NCBI RefSeq assembly: GCF_040958095.1
Contig: NC_091193.1
Span: forward strand, 24,296,401-24,360,400
DNA: 64,000 nucleotides
Origin: Procambarus clarkii
Lineage: Eukaryota > Arthropoda > Malacostraca > Decapoda > Cambaridae
Direction of reading: 5' to 3'
The position numbers and the translations under genes were made by a program. Position 1 is the first letter of the stretch; each line of letters opens with the position of its first letter. Shown here piece after piece: positions 43,591 through 54,327 of the stretch. The notes beneath the pieces were generated by a model. That model was given only the letters and a program-made list of their open reading frames with translations, was not told the DNA's origin and ran no database searches.

Positions 43591-44236
43591 ACGAATATTC
43601 AATTTTACTGATATAGTTTTAAGTTTAAGAAAAGAACCGTTGATATAACACCGTTTGAAACATTCATCCTTCGGTTGTTAAATACGAAAGTTAAATACTG
43701 AATTATTAACATGACATTTACCCCCCCCCCCGGGGTATGGTGTTGACATGTCCCCTCCTCCCCGCCCTTATGGTGGGTCAGGGGGGCTGGGGGCCTGGCC
43801 TCCCACAAGCCTGTGAATGGCAGCGGCCGACGCTGTGATGAGAGGCTTCCCGTCTATACCGTGCTATACCACCTGCTGCTATACTCTCCCGTTCACCTGC
43901 TTCTCTGTCACTCTAATCTTTCTAAAGTTTCACCCAGTATAACAGTCGTCAGTAAATATAACAATTATGGTTTATTTATAAATGCGTTTGAAAACTGCTG
44001 ATTAAAATATTAAAAGGAGCTGCTTATAATTAGTGGCTATATAAGACGTGCAAATACTGTACTTAATAAGTTACCTCTGTAATCTAATGCTCTGTATTTT
44101 GATAATTAAATGTGATTGTATTATTTTGTTAAAATAATACATATATACATAAAATAATAACAAATTATTTTGTTATTATTTTGTATTATTTTGTTTATTT
44201 TGTTTGTTGGATATTCTTGCGTGTTTGGTTCAAGGT
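43591..44236. other. No recognisable gene
   Basis: C-run at about 43722-43731 and A/T-rich text. No coding or repeat identity was recognised. Confidence 0.5.
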
Positions 44237-44872
44237 GGGCGGTTATAGTGACCGGGGCGGTTATAGTGACCGGAGCGGGTATAGTGACCGGGGCGGTTAT
44301 GGTGACCGGGGTGGTTATAGTGACCGGGGCGGTTATAGTGACCGGGGTGGTTATAGTGACTGGGGCGGTTATGGTGACCGGGGCGGTTATAGTGACCGGG
44401 GCGGTTATAGTGACCGGGGTGGTTATGGTGACCGGGGTGGTTATAGTGACCGGGGCGGTTATAGTGACCGGGGCGGTTATAGTGACCGGGGCGGTTATGG
44501 TGACTGGGGTGGTTATAGTGACCAGGGCGGTTATAGTGACCGGGGCGGTTATAGTGACCGGGGCGGTTATGGTGACCGGGGCGGTTATGGTGACCGGGGC
44601 GGTTATGGTGACCGGGGCGGTTATGGTGACCGCGGCGGTTATGGTGACCGGGGCGGTTATGGTGACCGGGGCGGTTATGGTGACCGGGGCGATTATGGTG
44701 ACCGGGGCGGGTATAGTGACCGGGGCGGTTATAGTGACCGGGGCGGGTGTAGTGACCGGGGAGGTTGTAGTGACCGGGGCGGTTGTAGTGACTGGGGCGG
44801 GTGTAGTGACCGGGGCGGGTATAGTGACCGGGGCGGTTATAGTGACCGGGGCGGGTGCAGTGACCGGGGCGG
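44237..44872. repeat. 18-bp minisatellite, about 35 copies
   Basis: The unit is GGCGGTTATAGTGACCGG with TATAGT/TATGGT/TGTAGT variants. Because 18 is a multiple of 3, both strands read as long regular peptides (for example GGYSDR repeats). These are artefacts. Confidence 0.95.
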
Positions 44873-45922
44873 CCATAGGCGTCCTTACCCCCCCCCCCCC
44901 AGCTGTGATGCAAGTATGGTGTATGGGGGGGGCGTCTCCATGGGGCGGCGCTCCACACGGACCCTCCCACTCACCATACCTCTCGCCCCCCCCCCCCCCA
45001 CACACACACACTATACCCCTAGTCCGCCCCTCTTCACCTTACCTCTGGTCCTCAACCCCCCCCCCCCCCTTGATTACTTGATGTAATAGAAGCATCAAAT
45101 AAAGGAGAAATAGAAGCACCAAATACAGGGGAAATAGAAGGATATAAGGCTGTATAAGAATGTAAGAACTCTGGTATATATAAATAAATCAAACAAGACA
45201 CCAGACAACATATTAGAGTACAATAACTGTCCTCGGCAGTACTGCCAAACATGTCTGGACCAGAACCTATTTCAAATATATTTATTTATTTTACTTTATG
45301 ATTAATTGCTGGATAAAATACATTGAGGTTAGTGTTATTAAAGTTGGAGGTGTTAGCTAACGAGAGGCATGGTGTGTGTGTGTGTTCAAAGTGTGGTAGG
45401 ATGCAGTATGGCGGCCCTGGCGTCCTGCCTAGCTGGTTAGTATGCCATATTAAATAACACAAACAGCAGCTGGGTGTCATTCGTGTTTGAGTAAGTGTAG
45501 GGCGGACAGCGACCACCACACATGAGGCCCTGGAGGGTGTAGAAGACCAACCAACACCACAAGTTTCCCGTATATACTGCTGGCTTATCATCCCTACCCT
45601 GGAGGCTCAACCCACCCAGTTGAATGGCGTCAAAACTTTCTCGTGTAAACATATAAACCGTCAACATTTTCTACGACAAGTGATTAAAGAGCCAATCGTA
45701 TTTCTTTTAGTAAACGTGGAAAAGACCATCAAGGCAAATGGGGGGGACCTTCAACAAGCCGCCGGCTTCCTGTCCTCGTCGAGGCCACTAGTGTTAGCGG
45801 CCCTCAGGTAAATCAGGTCTTAAGAGATAACTTTGAAGTATTAAAGTATTGATGGTTGATTTGACTGGTGTGGAGTCTGCAGTACGACACACACACAAAC
45901 ACACACACACACACACACAAAA
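44873..45922. other. C-runs, AC runs and unrecognised sequence
   Basis: C-runs lie near 44890, 44986 and 45057. A small forward frame at 45620-45811 ends LQQAAGFLSSSRPLVLAALR, followed by a donor-like CAG/GTAAAT. It has no recognised homologue and no clear acceptor, so I do not call an exon. A short (AC)n is at 45887-45919. Confidence 0.4.
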
Positions 45923-46180
45923 TCATGTACCATCTGGGAGGTGATATCCTGCAAGAGACAAAGATTTGGGGGTTGATATCACACCGAACCTGTCCCAAGA
46001 GGCCCACATCAAAAGGATATCAGCGGCATATGCTAGACTATCCAACATGAGAACTGCCTTTAGAAACTTATGTAAAAAATCGTTTAGGACCTTGTATACC
46101 ACTCGTGTAAGACCAATCCTGGAGTATGCAGCTCTAGCCTGGAGTCCATACCTAGTTAAACACAAGACAAGGCCACCTTC
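45923..46180 (+). pseudogene. CR1-like LINE C-terminal fragment
   Basis: With one frameshift near 45965 it reads HLGGDILQETKDLGVDI, TPNLSQEAHIKRISAAYARL, SNMRTAFRNLCKKSFRTLYT, TRVRPILEYAALAWSPYLVK. The DLGV...LEYAxxxWSPYL succession is the region after the RT catalytic motif in CR1-like elements. No catalytic part is attached. Confidence 0.85.
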
Positions 46181-46438
46181 GTCACTCTCAGGACTTCATA
46201 GAAAGTCTGCGCCTGCAGCCCTCTTGTAAGATGCTTAGTCTTAATGTCGACTCTGTTCACTAATGTTCCCCTTGATGACGTTCTCTCTTTCCATAGACAG
46301 AAGGCGGTTGAGGGCCTTCTTCCTCTCCCGCTTCCCACTGACGTTTTCCTCGAACTCATTAGACTCTGTGTTGACTAACTCTTTCAACGGTAAATATTAC
46401 ACTCACTCTCGGTGTCGCTATGGGTTCCCCTCTCTTCC

Positions 46439-46441
<3 letters not shown>
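46181..46441. other. No recognisable feature
   Basis: Non-coding stretch before the (TA)n run. The frame at 46263-46622 is mostly translation of (TA)n. Confidence 0.5.

Positions 46442-46521
<80 letters not shown>
46442..46521. repeat. (TA)n microsatellite
   Basis: About 40 TA repeats without interruption. Confidence 0.97.
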
Positions 46522-46524
<3 letters not shown>

Positions 46525-47619
46525 GTATGCGGAAAATCCACAGAGAAATGGAAAAGAGAGAGGAACGTTTTGGCCGATCTGGGCCTTTGTCAACACCTGA
46601 CTGCCTTGTTTGTGTCAGGTGATTATGTTTGGTAGACTGACACACCAGAGAGTAGCGCTCAGGTGCTCCTCACACCACTCAGTCTTCCTCTTAGTTTACC
46701 TGGATAGTACCTGGTTGATGGGGCTCTGAGAGTTGTTCACCACAATGTTGTCCATTACCTTCATTATTTCAGGCCTTAATGCTTTATGATTGTTGACCCT
46801 GAAGCCTCCAGACAAGTTATCATTTGGGGTTACTTTCACCTCACTACTATTATAGAGGTGGTCAGTAGTGCCCAAGTTACTGTGAGTGCTCGAGTTAGTG
46901 TACAAGTTGCTTGTGGTATAAACAGATAAAGACAATCTTGTGGCAGAGTTCCAGAGGTGTGGGAGTGGTTTATGGTAGTGATGGCAGCAGGTGACGCACT
47001 CTCTGTGTTGGGACAACGTATTACAAGTTACCTGCCCTCCAGTATCGATTTTGGAGTGTGACCTTGTGGAAGGGTTGGTGCCTCCCACGCTTCCTCTCCT
47101 GTCTGGCAATGTCAGCAACCTCGCGCCACCGGGTCCACCACCACATGTAAATAAACCACTGCACCTACCTGCCCACCATCTTATTCCTTTCCAAATTCTC
47201 AGTTTTACTTGCAAGTAAAAGTAGCAAATATGATTTTAAGGTTTTTAGAATGTGTTTATGTAAGCCTACATCCAGGCCTCCAAATTGTGCATATATATAT
47301 TTTCAGGATGCAAGTAATGGTTGAACCGTGTGAACGAAGTCAAATTGGAATATTGATTATTATGGCGGTGACTTGTTGTAGCATGATGGTATGATGTGAG
47401 GTCGAGACTATGAGACTAGGGAGAGTGTAGTACACACACCGGGGTCACCGCCCCCCTGCACTCCCTCTCTCTGTGTTGACTCGCCTCCCTCATCTAAGCC
47501 CACATCAAACGTCTTCCCTCCGCCCCTGTCCTCCCAACAGTAATTGACAACTTGGATATAAAACCACTGGCGGATTGCTTTCAAGGAATAATACGACCTT
47601 AAATAAACTAGTCCTAGAT

Positions 47620-47621
<2 letters not shown>
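46522..47621. other. Unrecognised sequence with a 172-codon reverse frame
   Basis: A reverse frame (46696-47214) is open for 172 codons and includes TPNDNLSGGFRVNNHKALRP and EIMKVMDNIVVNNSQSPINQ. The last residues overlap a LINE-A-like tail word (ACCTGGTTGATGGGGCTCTG at 46711-46730). It is therefore likely part of a transposon or fortuitous. No domain was recognised. Confidence 0.4.

Positions 47622-47696
<75 letters not shown>
47622..47696. repeat. (CT)n microsatellite
   Basis: About 37 CT repeats without interruption. Confidence 0.97.
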
Positions 47697-47700
<4 letters not shown>

Positions 47701-47786
47701 GTGTCGTACCTAGTAGCCAGAACGCACTTCTCGGCCTACTATGCAAGGCCCGATTTGCCTAATAGGCTGATTGATTTTCTGTTTTC

Positions 47787-47788
<2 letters not shown>

Positions 47789-47854
<66 letters not shown>

Positions 47855-47864
47855 ATATATATAT

Positions 47865-47956
<92 letters not shown>
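47789..47956. repeat. (TA)n microsatellite with AATATAATA interruptions
   Basis: About 165 bp of TA with three phase-shifting AATA interruptions. Confidence 0.97.
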
Positions 47957-47959
<3 letters not shown>

Positions 47960-48039
47960 GCAAATGAAGCAATGCAATGAAAGCAATGGGCAGCTGCCAT
48001 TAACAGTTAGAAAGACATTACTATTAACTTAATCTCGTC

Positions 48040-48677
48040 TGAAAACTTCCCACAGGCGATCATAGCGACGTCTGCTAGCACATTACCACACATCCTAAAA
48101 TCAGCCCGCCTCAACGCAGTAGCCAAACGCTCTAATCTTCGGAAAAGGGTCAATGACGCTCTGGAAAACATGCAAGCATGGCATAATGTCCTTTTGTTTG
48201 GCACTGTATACCTCACCGTGCCTCCAAGGTGGTACAAATCACTTGCATCCTCGGTCATTAGGGCGATAATTGAATACCCAAGGGGGGATAACCTTGTTCC
48301 CCTGCCTCCAGCAAAACACACCTATCGTAGAAATGGTAACAACAACACATCGGAAACTCAAAATCAGAGCACAAATGACCAAGCAAATTAAAGAGGGAAA
48401 TACCGCAAGTGCTATTCAGCCCTCACCAGTGACTTGAAAATTGCTCCTAGAAACTCAGCCACAGCACGAGCCCTGCAAAGCAAGCACCCACCCAGAGCCC
48501 CTCAAGGCGACAACATCGTACCGCCACCAGCCAAGACCGTTTCCCACCTTTAACTGTTGGTGAATCTGAGGTCTAAAACGCAGCTCTTTCTTTTCCACCT
48601 GGGCCAGCAGGCGGCTTTACACGATTAAAACCTCTACACATCAAGCAAATGTTAAATCCTGCAGTTGGTGATGCTAC
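48040..48677 (+). pseudogene. LINE-D, region upstream of the RT
   Basis: Reads STLPHILKSARLNAVAKRSN, PRNSATARALQSKHPPRAPQ, GDNIVPPPAKTVSHL and then, with shifts, text corresponding to LTVGES...SFPPGPAGG. It continues, after a nested LINE-A' piece, into the RT start at 49130. These segments are the conserved linker ahead of an RPIAVG-type LINE reverse transcriptase. It has multiple stops. The clade is not assigned. Confidence 0.65.
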
Positions 48678-49130
48678 CTTGGTTACCTTGAGGTGCTTTC
48701 GGGGCTTAGCGTCCCCGCCGCCCAGTCGTCGACCAGGCCTCATGGTTGCTGGACTGGTCAAGCAGCCTGTTCGACGCGGCTGGTCGCAGCCTGCCTGACG
48801 TATGAGTCACAGCCTGGTTGATCAGGTATCCTTTGGAAGTGTTTGTCAAGTTCTCTCTTAAACACTGTGAGGGGTCGGCCAGTTATGCCCCTTATGTGTA
48901 GTGGAAGCGTGTTGAACAGTCTCGGGCCTCTGATGTTGATAGTTCTCTCTCAGAGTACCTGTTGCACCTCTGCTTTTCAACGGGGGTATTCTGCACATCC
49001 TGCCATGCCTTCTGGTCTCATGTGATGTTATTTCTGTGTGCAGGTTTGGGACCAGCCCCTCAATTATTTTCCACGTATAGATGATTATGTATCTCTCCCG
49101 CTTGCTCTCAAGGGAATACAGATTTAGGAA
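48678..49130 (-). mobile_element. LINE-A' 3' end nested in LINE-D
   Basis: Tail GGTTACCTTGAGGTGCTTTC at the left, then GGGGCTTAGCGTCCCCGCCG, ATGAGTCACAGCCTGGTTGA and GGTCGGCCAGTTATGCC. At the right is coding text for NLYSLESKRE and the CACGTATAGATGATTATG block (YIIIYTWK). It is a 5'-truncated copy that interrupts the LINE-D frame between the GCAGTTGGTGATGC text and AATCTTGCTGCGCAAG. Confidence 0.9.
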
Positions 49131-49395
49131 ATCTTGCTGCGCAAGATTTTCTTACGGAACTTACAAAGTTCGTCAATGCGTGCCTGGCTGGTGATATACC
49201 GAAGGTCATCAGGCCCCTCTTTTTTGGTTCCTCCCTCTGTGCTCTCAACAAGAAGGACGATGGAATCAGGCCAATTGCTGTTGGCAACACTCTCCGACGC
49301 CTGGTTGCCAAGCTGCCAAGCTGCCACAAGGGTTGTCAGCCAGCAAGCGGCTGAATTGCTGAAACCAATTGAGCTAGGATTTGGGATCCCATAAG
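49131..49395 (+). pseudogene. LINE-D reverse transcriptase, first blocks
   Basis: Reads AAQDFLTELTKFVNACLAGD, IPKVIRPLFFGSSLCALNKK, DDGIRPIAVGNTLRRLVAKL, then with a shift AATRVVSQQAAELLKPIELG and FGIP. LxKKDxGIRPIAVGxTLRRL is the fingers block of a non-LTR reverse transcriptase. A CTGCCAAG duplication at about 49309-49325 produces the shift. The catalytic palm is missing. The frame ends in the 31-bp repeats. Confidence 0.8.
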
Positions 49396-49410
49396 ACTGA
49401 AGCGGTTGAT

Positions 49411-49494
49411 CGTAAAGACAATGCCGATGACAGACATTGCCCGTAAAGACAATGCCGATGACAGACATTGCCCGTAAAGACAATGCTGATGACG
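49411..49494. repeat. 31-bp tandem repeat, 2.7 copies
   Basis: The unit is CGTAAAGACAATGCCGATGA + CAGACATTGCC. The third copy is partial with one change (GCTGATGACG). Confidence 0.95.
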
Positions 49495-50039
49495 TAAGTC
49501 TGCTTTTACGGGATTATGGTGAGAGGGTATGGTCTTGGGAACCATCCTAGGGTAGTTTTTCTATTATGAACCTTTAAGTTGTCTGCCGGTGACTATATAG
49601 TGAGACTGCTGTTCCCCTTGTGTCCTGTGAGCTGTTCCCGCTTTTAATATAACCCAGCCTCCATAAATGATGGTGTCTATAGCTACCGTCAGTGGAATAT
49701 GCAGTGTGAAGGTTGCGTCCAAAAATGTCAATTTGAAATATTGATGTTCTAAACGGCAAAACAGAAACTGCAAGAGGCGTACCATCAACAACAACAACCT
49801 AACAAGTCCATGGCCTATCCACAAATGTTACTCATGCAGTCGTAGCATGATGAAGTGATTTGATGAAATATATACCTTAAACGGTCACGAGAGCTGTCGG
49901 GTACCGGGTTAAAAATTGAACGACTTTCCAATGATTTTGTACAGCCATTTGGCCGAATGGTTATAGTACTGGACACGCCAAAGAGCGTAGAGGCCCTGGC
50001 TGACCGGATCCGAATCATTCAGGGGTCGGGAGCTTGGGT
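49495..50039. other. No recognisable gene
   Basis: Non-coding. It contains CGGTCACGAG and TGGCCGAATGGTTATAGTAC near 49950, an A-box-like word without a convincing B box. Confidence 0.45.
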
Positions 50040-50459
50040 TAAACTCTAACAACCATTTGTTGGACCATTCCTGCAGCTTATTCAGGTCTTCTTGAAGCCT
50101 CAAGCTGTCCTCCTCTGTCTTAATCCTTCTCATAATTTTGGCATCATCAGTAAACATTGAGAGGAATGAGTCTATACCCTCTGGAAGATCATTTACATAT
50201 ATAAAAAACGGTATTGGTTCGAGTACAGAACCCTGTGGGACTCCACTGGTGACTTCCCGTCAATCTGAGGTTCGCCGCTCACTGTAACTCTCTGCTTCCT
50301 TTTGCTTAGGTACGCTCTTATCCACTAGAGAACTCTAACAGTTACTCTTGTCTGTTTCTCCAACTTATGCAGCAGCGCAGCTTATGAGGTACTGTGTCAA
50401 AGGCTTTCCAACAATCCAAGAAAATGCAGTCTGCCCATCCTTCTCTTGTGCAGGCGATG
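50040..50459 (-). pseudogene. LINE-B RT, catalytic part
   Basis: On the reverse strand: text for a VPQGSVL-type block (from CCCTGTGGGACTCCACTGGT), an NDLPEGIDSF region, MFTDDAKIMRRI and LRLQEDLNKLQEWSNKWLLE. The catalytic FADD reads FTDD. It is separated from its upstream RT part by the dispersed element at 50460-50566. It carries stops and shifts. Confidence 0.8.
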
Positions 50460-50566
50460 AGTGACAATAACGTGGCTAAAGTAAGTTGACCAGACCACAC
50501 ACTAGAAGGTGAAGGGACGACGACGTTTCGGTCCGTCCTGGACCATTCTCAAGTCGATTGTGGGAC
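50460..50566 (+). repeat. Short dispersed element inserted in LINE-B
   Basis: AACGTGGCTAAAGTAAGTTG, CACACACTAGAAGGTGAAGG, GACGACGACGTTTCGGTCCG and TTCTCAAGTCGATTGTG interrupt the LINE-B RT. I recall this unit as widespread in decapod genomic sequence, but this is memory only and no second copy is in the window. Confidence 0.55.
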
Positions 50567-50930
50567 TTCGGGATTAAATTAAATATCCCTTCTCTCCAGA
50601 TATGTTACTATTTTTTTTGTGTGATCTTCTCCATCACCTTGCATGGTATACAAGTTAAGGACACTGGCCTGTAGTTCAGTGCCTCTTGTCTGTCACCCTT
50701 TTTGTATATTGGGACCACATTTGGCATCTTCCATATTTCTGATAGGCCTCCCGTCTCCAGTGACCTACTATACACTATCGAGAGTGGCAAGCAAAGTGTT
50801 TCTGCAACTCTTTCAGTACCCATGATGAGATTCCGTCCGGGCCAACAGCCTTTCTCACGTCCAGATCCAACAGATGCCTCTTGACCTCATCTTTTGTAAT
50901 TACCAACCCTTCTAAGGCCGCTTGGTTTAT
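50567..50930 (-). pseudogene. LINE-B RT, N-terminal blocks
   Basis: Reverse text: VITKDEVKRHLLDLDVRKAV, GPDGIS, LPLSIVYSRSLETGGLSEIW, KMPNVVPIYKKGDRQEALNY, RPVSLTCIPCKVMEKI. These are RT blocks 1-2 (AxGPDGI, NYRPVSLT) of CR1-like elements. It is continuous with 50040-50459 once the inserted unit is skipped. Confidence 0.85.
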
Positions 50931-51119
50931 TGTCACCTCTCCTGTATGTGTGTGTGTAAATCACGATTGTTGTTATAGATTCAGCTACTGGGAACACAAA
51001 GTTTCAAGTAGCACGGGCTATAGTGAGCCCGTAGTGGACTTACCTGGCACAGGAGCGGGGCTGTGTAGGTAAATCACGAAGATTTACCTACATATATATC
51101 CAACCCAGTGAACTGTAAA

Positions 51120-51389
51120 TTAATCCTTTTGAAGATGTTTTATGAAATGCGAAAGTGCTTAATAAAATGAAAAAAAACACGACAATGGGAAACATTGATA
51201 AATGTCACAGACAGGTTCGATCATTGTTGCAAGTAAAACACTTCTTCGAATTCCTCCGAAGTTGGACTAGTGCCCAAGATGCAACAAGCATTCCCCCTCT
51301 GAATCACAACACTGAGGCGCTGGAACAAGAAACTTTTTGTTTTCTGGTCTTTTCTAGCTCCGATCAATTTGCCCCCCAATTTCTTCAGG

Positions 51390-51396
<7 letters not shown>
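51120..51396. other. Short repeat word, otherwise unrecognised
   Basis: TTTTGAAGATGTTTTATGAA and GCGAAAGTGCTTA near 51129-51162 resemble the arms of the hairpin at 52092-52220. Confidence 0.4.

Positions 51397-51466
<70 letters not shown>
51397..51466. repeat. (TA)n microsatellite
   Basis: About 35 uninterrupted TA repeats. Confidence 0.97.
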
Positions 51467-51473
<7 letters not shown>

Positions 51474-52091
51474 TTATACTTATGCTAAAAACAGACTTAG
51501 GAAAGATTAAATGTGTTGCCTTCCCTATCGGGTCCTTTACAACATGATAGTACAAGATGTGGACTCTGGGTGCAACAGTTCATATTGTGTACAGTCCAGC
51601 CATGGTAGGTACAAACACTAATATTTATAGTGGAGGGGTTACTTGGGTTGACCTTCAACCCTCCACCTCCCGTCTCATGACCCTCCACCTCTACACGTGT
51701 ACTTGTTTTATATGTTTGAGTTGTTGTATCTACTTCTGTAGTCTCTCTCCACTTCTCTTGCTAGTTCCTGCCATTTCACTACTCTTACTGAAGCTGTTTC
51801 TAACATCCGTATGAGTTTATGTGTGACCTTAGACGCCCTCAGTGTCCTCTCGTTCTTTCCTCTAGCACAAGAATTTGCATATATTTTATCGTAATTAAAT
51901 TGATAATATTCCTCTTCTTGTTTGGCCCATTTACTAAAATTAAGTTTCCATAAAATTAGTCGAATATACAGTACAAACCATTTTCATATGGAAATCCTTT
52001 TGATCATGATTAATGTATAATTTAGTTATTTTGTGTGTAAATTACGAAAATTAACACGTGATGAAAATGTACTGTCAGACCTCGGAGGAAG
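51467..52091. other. No recognisable gene
   Basis: A/T-rich non-coding text up to the large hairpin. Confidence 0.5.
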
Positions 52092-52220
52092 AATTGAAAC
52101 AGGAATTTCCCTAAGTACTTTCGTATATTAATACATCTTCAGAAGGAATGAATGAATCATTCATTTCTTCTGAAGATGTATTAATATACGAAAGTACTTA
52201 GGGAAATTCCTGTTTCAATT
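52092..52220. repeat. 129-bp near-perfect hairpin (53-bp identical arms)
   Basis: The arms 52092-52144 and 52168-52220 are exact reverse complements. The inner 23 nt also pair (10 more pairs with one G:T), leaving a 3-nt loop at 52155-52157. The arm contains CTAAGTACTTTCGTATATTA and ATACATCTTCAGAA. No coding sequence. Confidence 0.97.
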
Positions 52221-52639
52221 TAGTTATTGTATGTTGCGTGTCACTCATTTACGCAGTCACTCTTTACGTATCATTCATTGTGGTTCTTTTGCTCCGTTGA
52301 TGGATGCTTGTTGTAGTAATTGTGGTTTATTATTATTAACATCTTTAATGACAAAATTAATTACAATTTTGCCTAATCTGAGGATTTCAATTAAGTCGTA
52401 TTAAAGTGAGGATAATGCTGGTATTCACAGTCACGCAGGACAGAGGGTCATACATAAGACAATAGGTCTAAACTGTAGGCTGAAGCACATATATATATAT
52501 ATAATGGTTACAATCAATGTTTTATTAATGTATGAATATGTGAAAACACTTTTCTATTGGTCACTGCCACACAAGGGCAGGGATGGGGTCATAAGTGATG
52601 CAGCTTAGAAGTAATATAAATAAAATTGTTCTTCATTCT
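52221..52639. other. No recognisable gene; short (AT)n
   Basis: A/T-rich. A short AT run lies at about 52490-52504. The last part, before 52640, is probably the LINE-C 3' UTR. Confidence 0.45.
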
Positions 52640-53610
52640 TTAAAATGGACAAGCAAATTTTGGATAAATTGTTAGGATGTCGTCCAGAACACCTGAGTCA
52701 ATAAAATAGTTACACAGTTGGTGGTACAAGAGGCCAGGAGGTCTAAAGTATTTTACGGTTTCACATTCAACAATATAGTGTTCTAGTGAATGGATTAAAG
52801 GTTTATCACAGAGTTTACAATCTGAGTATTCTGGTAGTGGCTCAGCCTCACTAACCTGCCAGATGTGTCTATAGCCAAGGCGAATTCGCGCAATTACTAC
52901 ATCACATTGCCTGGTCCGGTTACTGTGCTGACCATACAAATATCTATTATTACAAAACTTGTCATAACTTTTAATACTGCAGCTTTCAGGTCTCTGGGCA
53001 CTTCTTAGTTCTTCTAAATATGAATTAATTTCTTTAATTTGTATGTTTCTAATAATTGCATTAGATAGTCCAAAGTTATAATCAGTGTTTTCTTTCCTGC
53101 AAGTCTCATTGGCCAATCGATCTACATACAAAGTCATGTTTTCAACCCCAACTTGGGATGAAATCAACACAAATTTTAAACAATAGTTATTATCATTGGC
53201 AAAAATTCCATTCCATTTAATATTACAAGCTACTTCAGACATACATTGTGATGGGTTATTTAAGGACTGCAGAGCACTTTTAGTCAGAATATCACTCCAC
53301 CACCATTGAGCTTAAGGTATTCAGTGGCTAGATAAATGCCCAATATTTCAGTCTGTGTCGTGCTGCCCAGTTGTTCAGTCTCTGTGTACTAGACATGATC
53401 ATTTCATTCCCTTTATACACTACAATGGCGGTATGTCCACTCATAAGATGAGTGGCGCTGCCCAATAAACTCGCCCCTCGGGGCAAAATTTAAAAAAATT
53501 AAATTTGCACATGCACAACCTGTTCTACTAGTGCCTAACTGCACGGAGCCATTAGTAAAGGCATAGGAGTCAGTTGGGTTTATCAGGACTAAGAGACACA
53601 TTCAGTTTCA
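52640..53610 (-). pseudogene. LINE-C RNase H and C-terminal region
   Basis: Reverse strand. The RNase H start reads SYAFTNGSVQLGTSRTGCAC (about 53560-53500), where the usual catalytic TDGS is TNGS, an Asp-to-Asn change. Degraded text follows, then an open frame (53242-52640): KFVLISSQVGVENMTLYVDR (the later W/xPSHVGI..AD region, with SSQ for PSH), LEELRSAQRPESCSIKSYDK, RIRLGYRHIWQVSE, CKLCDKPLIHSLEHYIVECE, FRPPGLLYHQLCNYFIDSGV and LDDILTIYPKF. It is the same family as 8367-8815. RNase H is inactive by motif, and the RT is not present. Confidence 0.85.
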
Positions 53611-53699
53611 TAAGATTATTGGTACAACAACTGAGCCACACACAGTATGGAGCTTTTTGAGGCAGATTGAGGGAACAGTCAAAATTGTTTAGAATGAAT

Positions 53700-53770
53700 C
53701 TATCTTAAGGTTATCTTGAGATGATTTCGGGGCTTAGTGTCCCCGCGGCCCGGTCCTCGACCAGGCCTCC
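53700..53770 (-). mobile_element. LINE-A' tail piece
   Basis: AAGGTTATCTTGAGATGATT, TCGGGGCTTAGTGTCCCCGC and GGCCCGGTCCTCGACCAGGC match the LINE-A' ends at 22150 and 48678. Confidence 0.85.
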
Positions 53771-53890
53771 ACCCTTAGGAAGCAGCCCGTAGCAGCTGTC
53801 TAACTCCCAGGTACCTATTTACTGCTAGGTAACAGGGGCATCAGGGTGAAAGAAACATTTTGCCCATTTGTCTTCGCCTCCACCGAGGAG
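53771..53890 (-). mobile_element. SINE body fragment (Thr-SINE family)
   Basis: AAGCAGCCCGTAGCAGCTGT, CTCCCAGGTACCTATTTACT and GGGTGAAAGAAACATTTTGC match the SINE body at 42545-42640. The tRNA-like head is missing and is replaced by a small CCTCCACCGAGGAGGCG inverted repeat. Confidence 0.85.
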
Positions 53891-54327
53891 GCGAAGACCT
53901 CCCCGGTGGAGGCGGGAAGGTCTCAATCTCAATCTCAAAATCTCAGTTTAATTTGAATAGAGCTGGGGGGGGGACCATTGTTTTTCAAAGTTTTGGCACA
54001 AAACATAGTACTAAGTAGGAGCGTGAGCGCGCGCGCCCGCACCGGAAGGCGGTGGTGTTATTGGTACGAGTTCATTTAACTGAGCAGTAGGGTGATGTCT
54101 AACAAAGAAAACGAGTTGGTCGCGTGTGAGAGAAAACGGCGAGGCTCCCCCGGCGACGCTAGCCCCCCCCCCCCTGGCCGCTGTCTATTGATCCATTGCC
54201 TCTCATTCTAACTATTTCATCCAACCATTTCCCAGCTGTATTCTCCTTCACTGCTAATTGTCTTTAATATTGTCCCAACACCGAAGACTCGCAACATGAT
54301 TTACCTTTCAATATTTAAGCGTAGTGG
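53891..54327. other. No recognisable gene
   Basis: G/C-rich pieces with a GCGCGCGC run near 54030 and C-run near 54164. No feature is supported. Confidence 0.45.

Noticed and set aside
45620-45811. Host exon ending LVLAALR with a GTAAAT donor
   Set aside because: No convincing acceptor, no recognised homology, and surrounded by low-complexity sequence.
46359-46645. Tyr-Ile repeat proteins over (TA)n, also at 47710-48000, 51155-51547 and 57304-57951
   Set aside because: Translations of (TA)n microsatellites.
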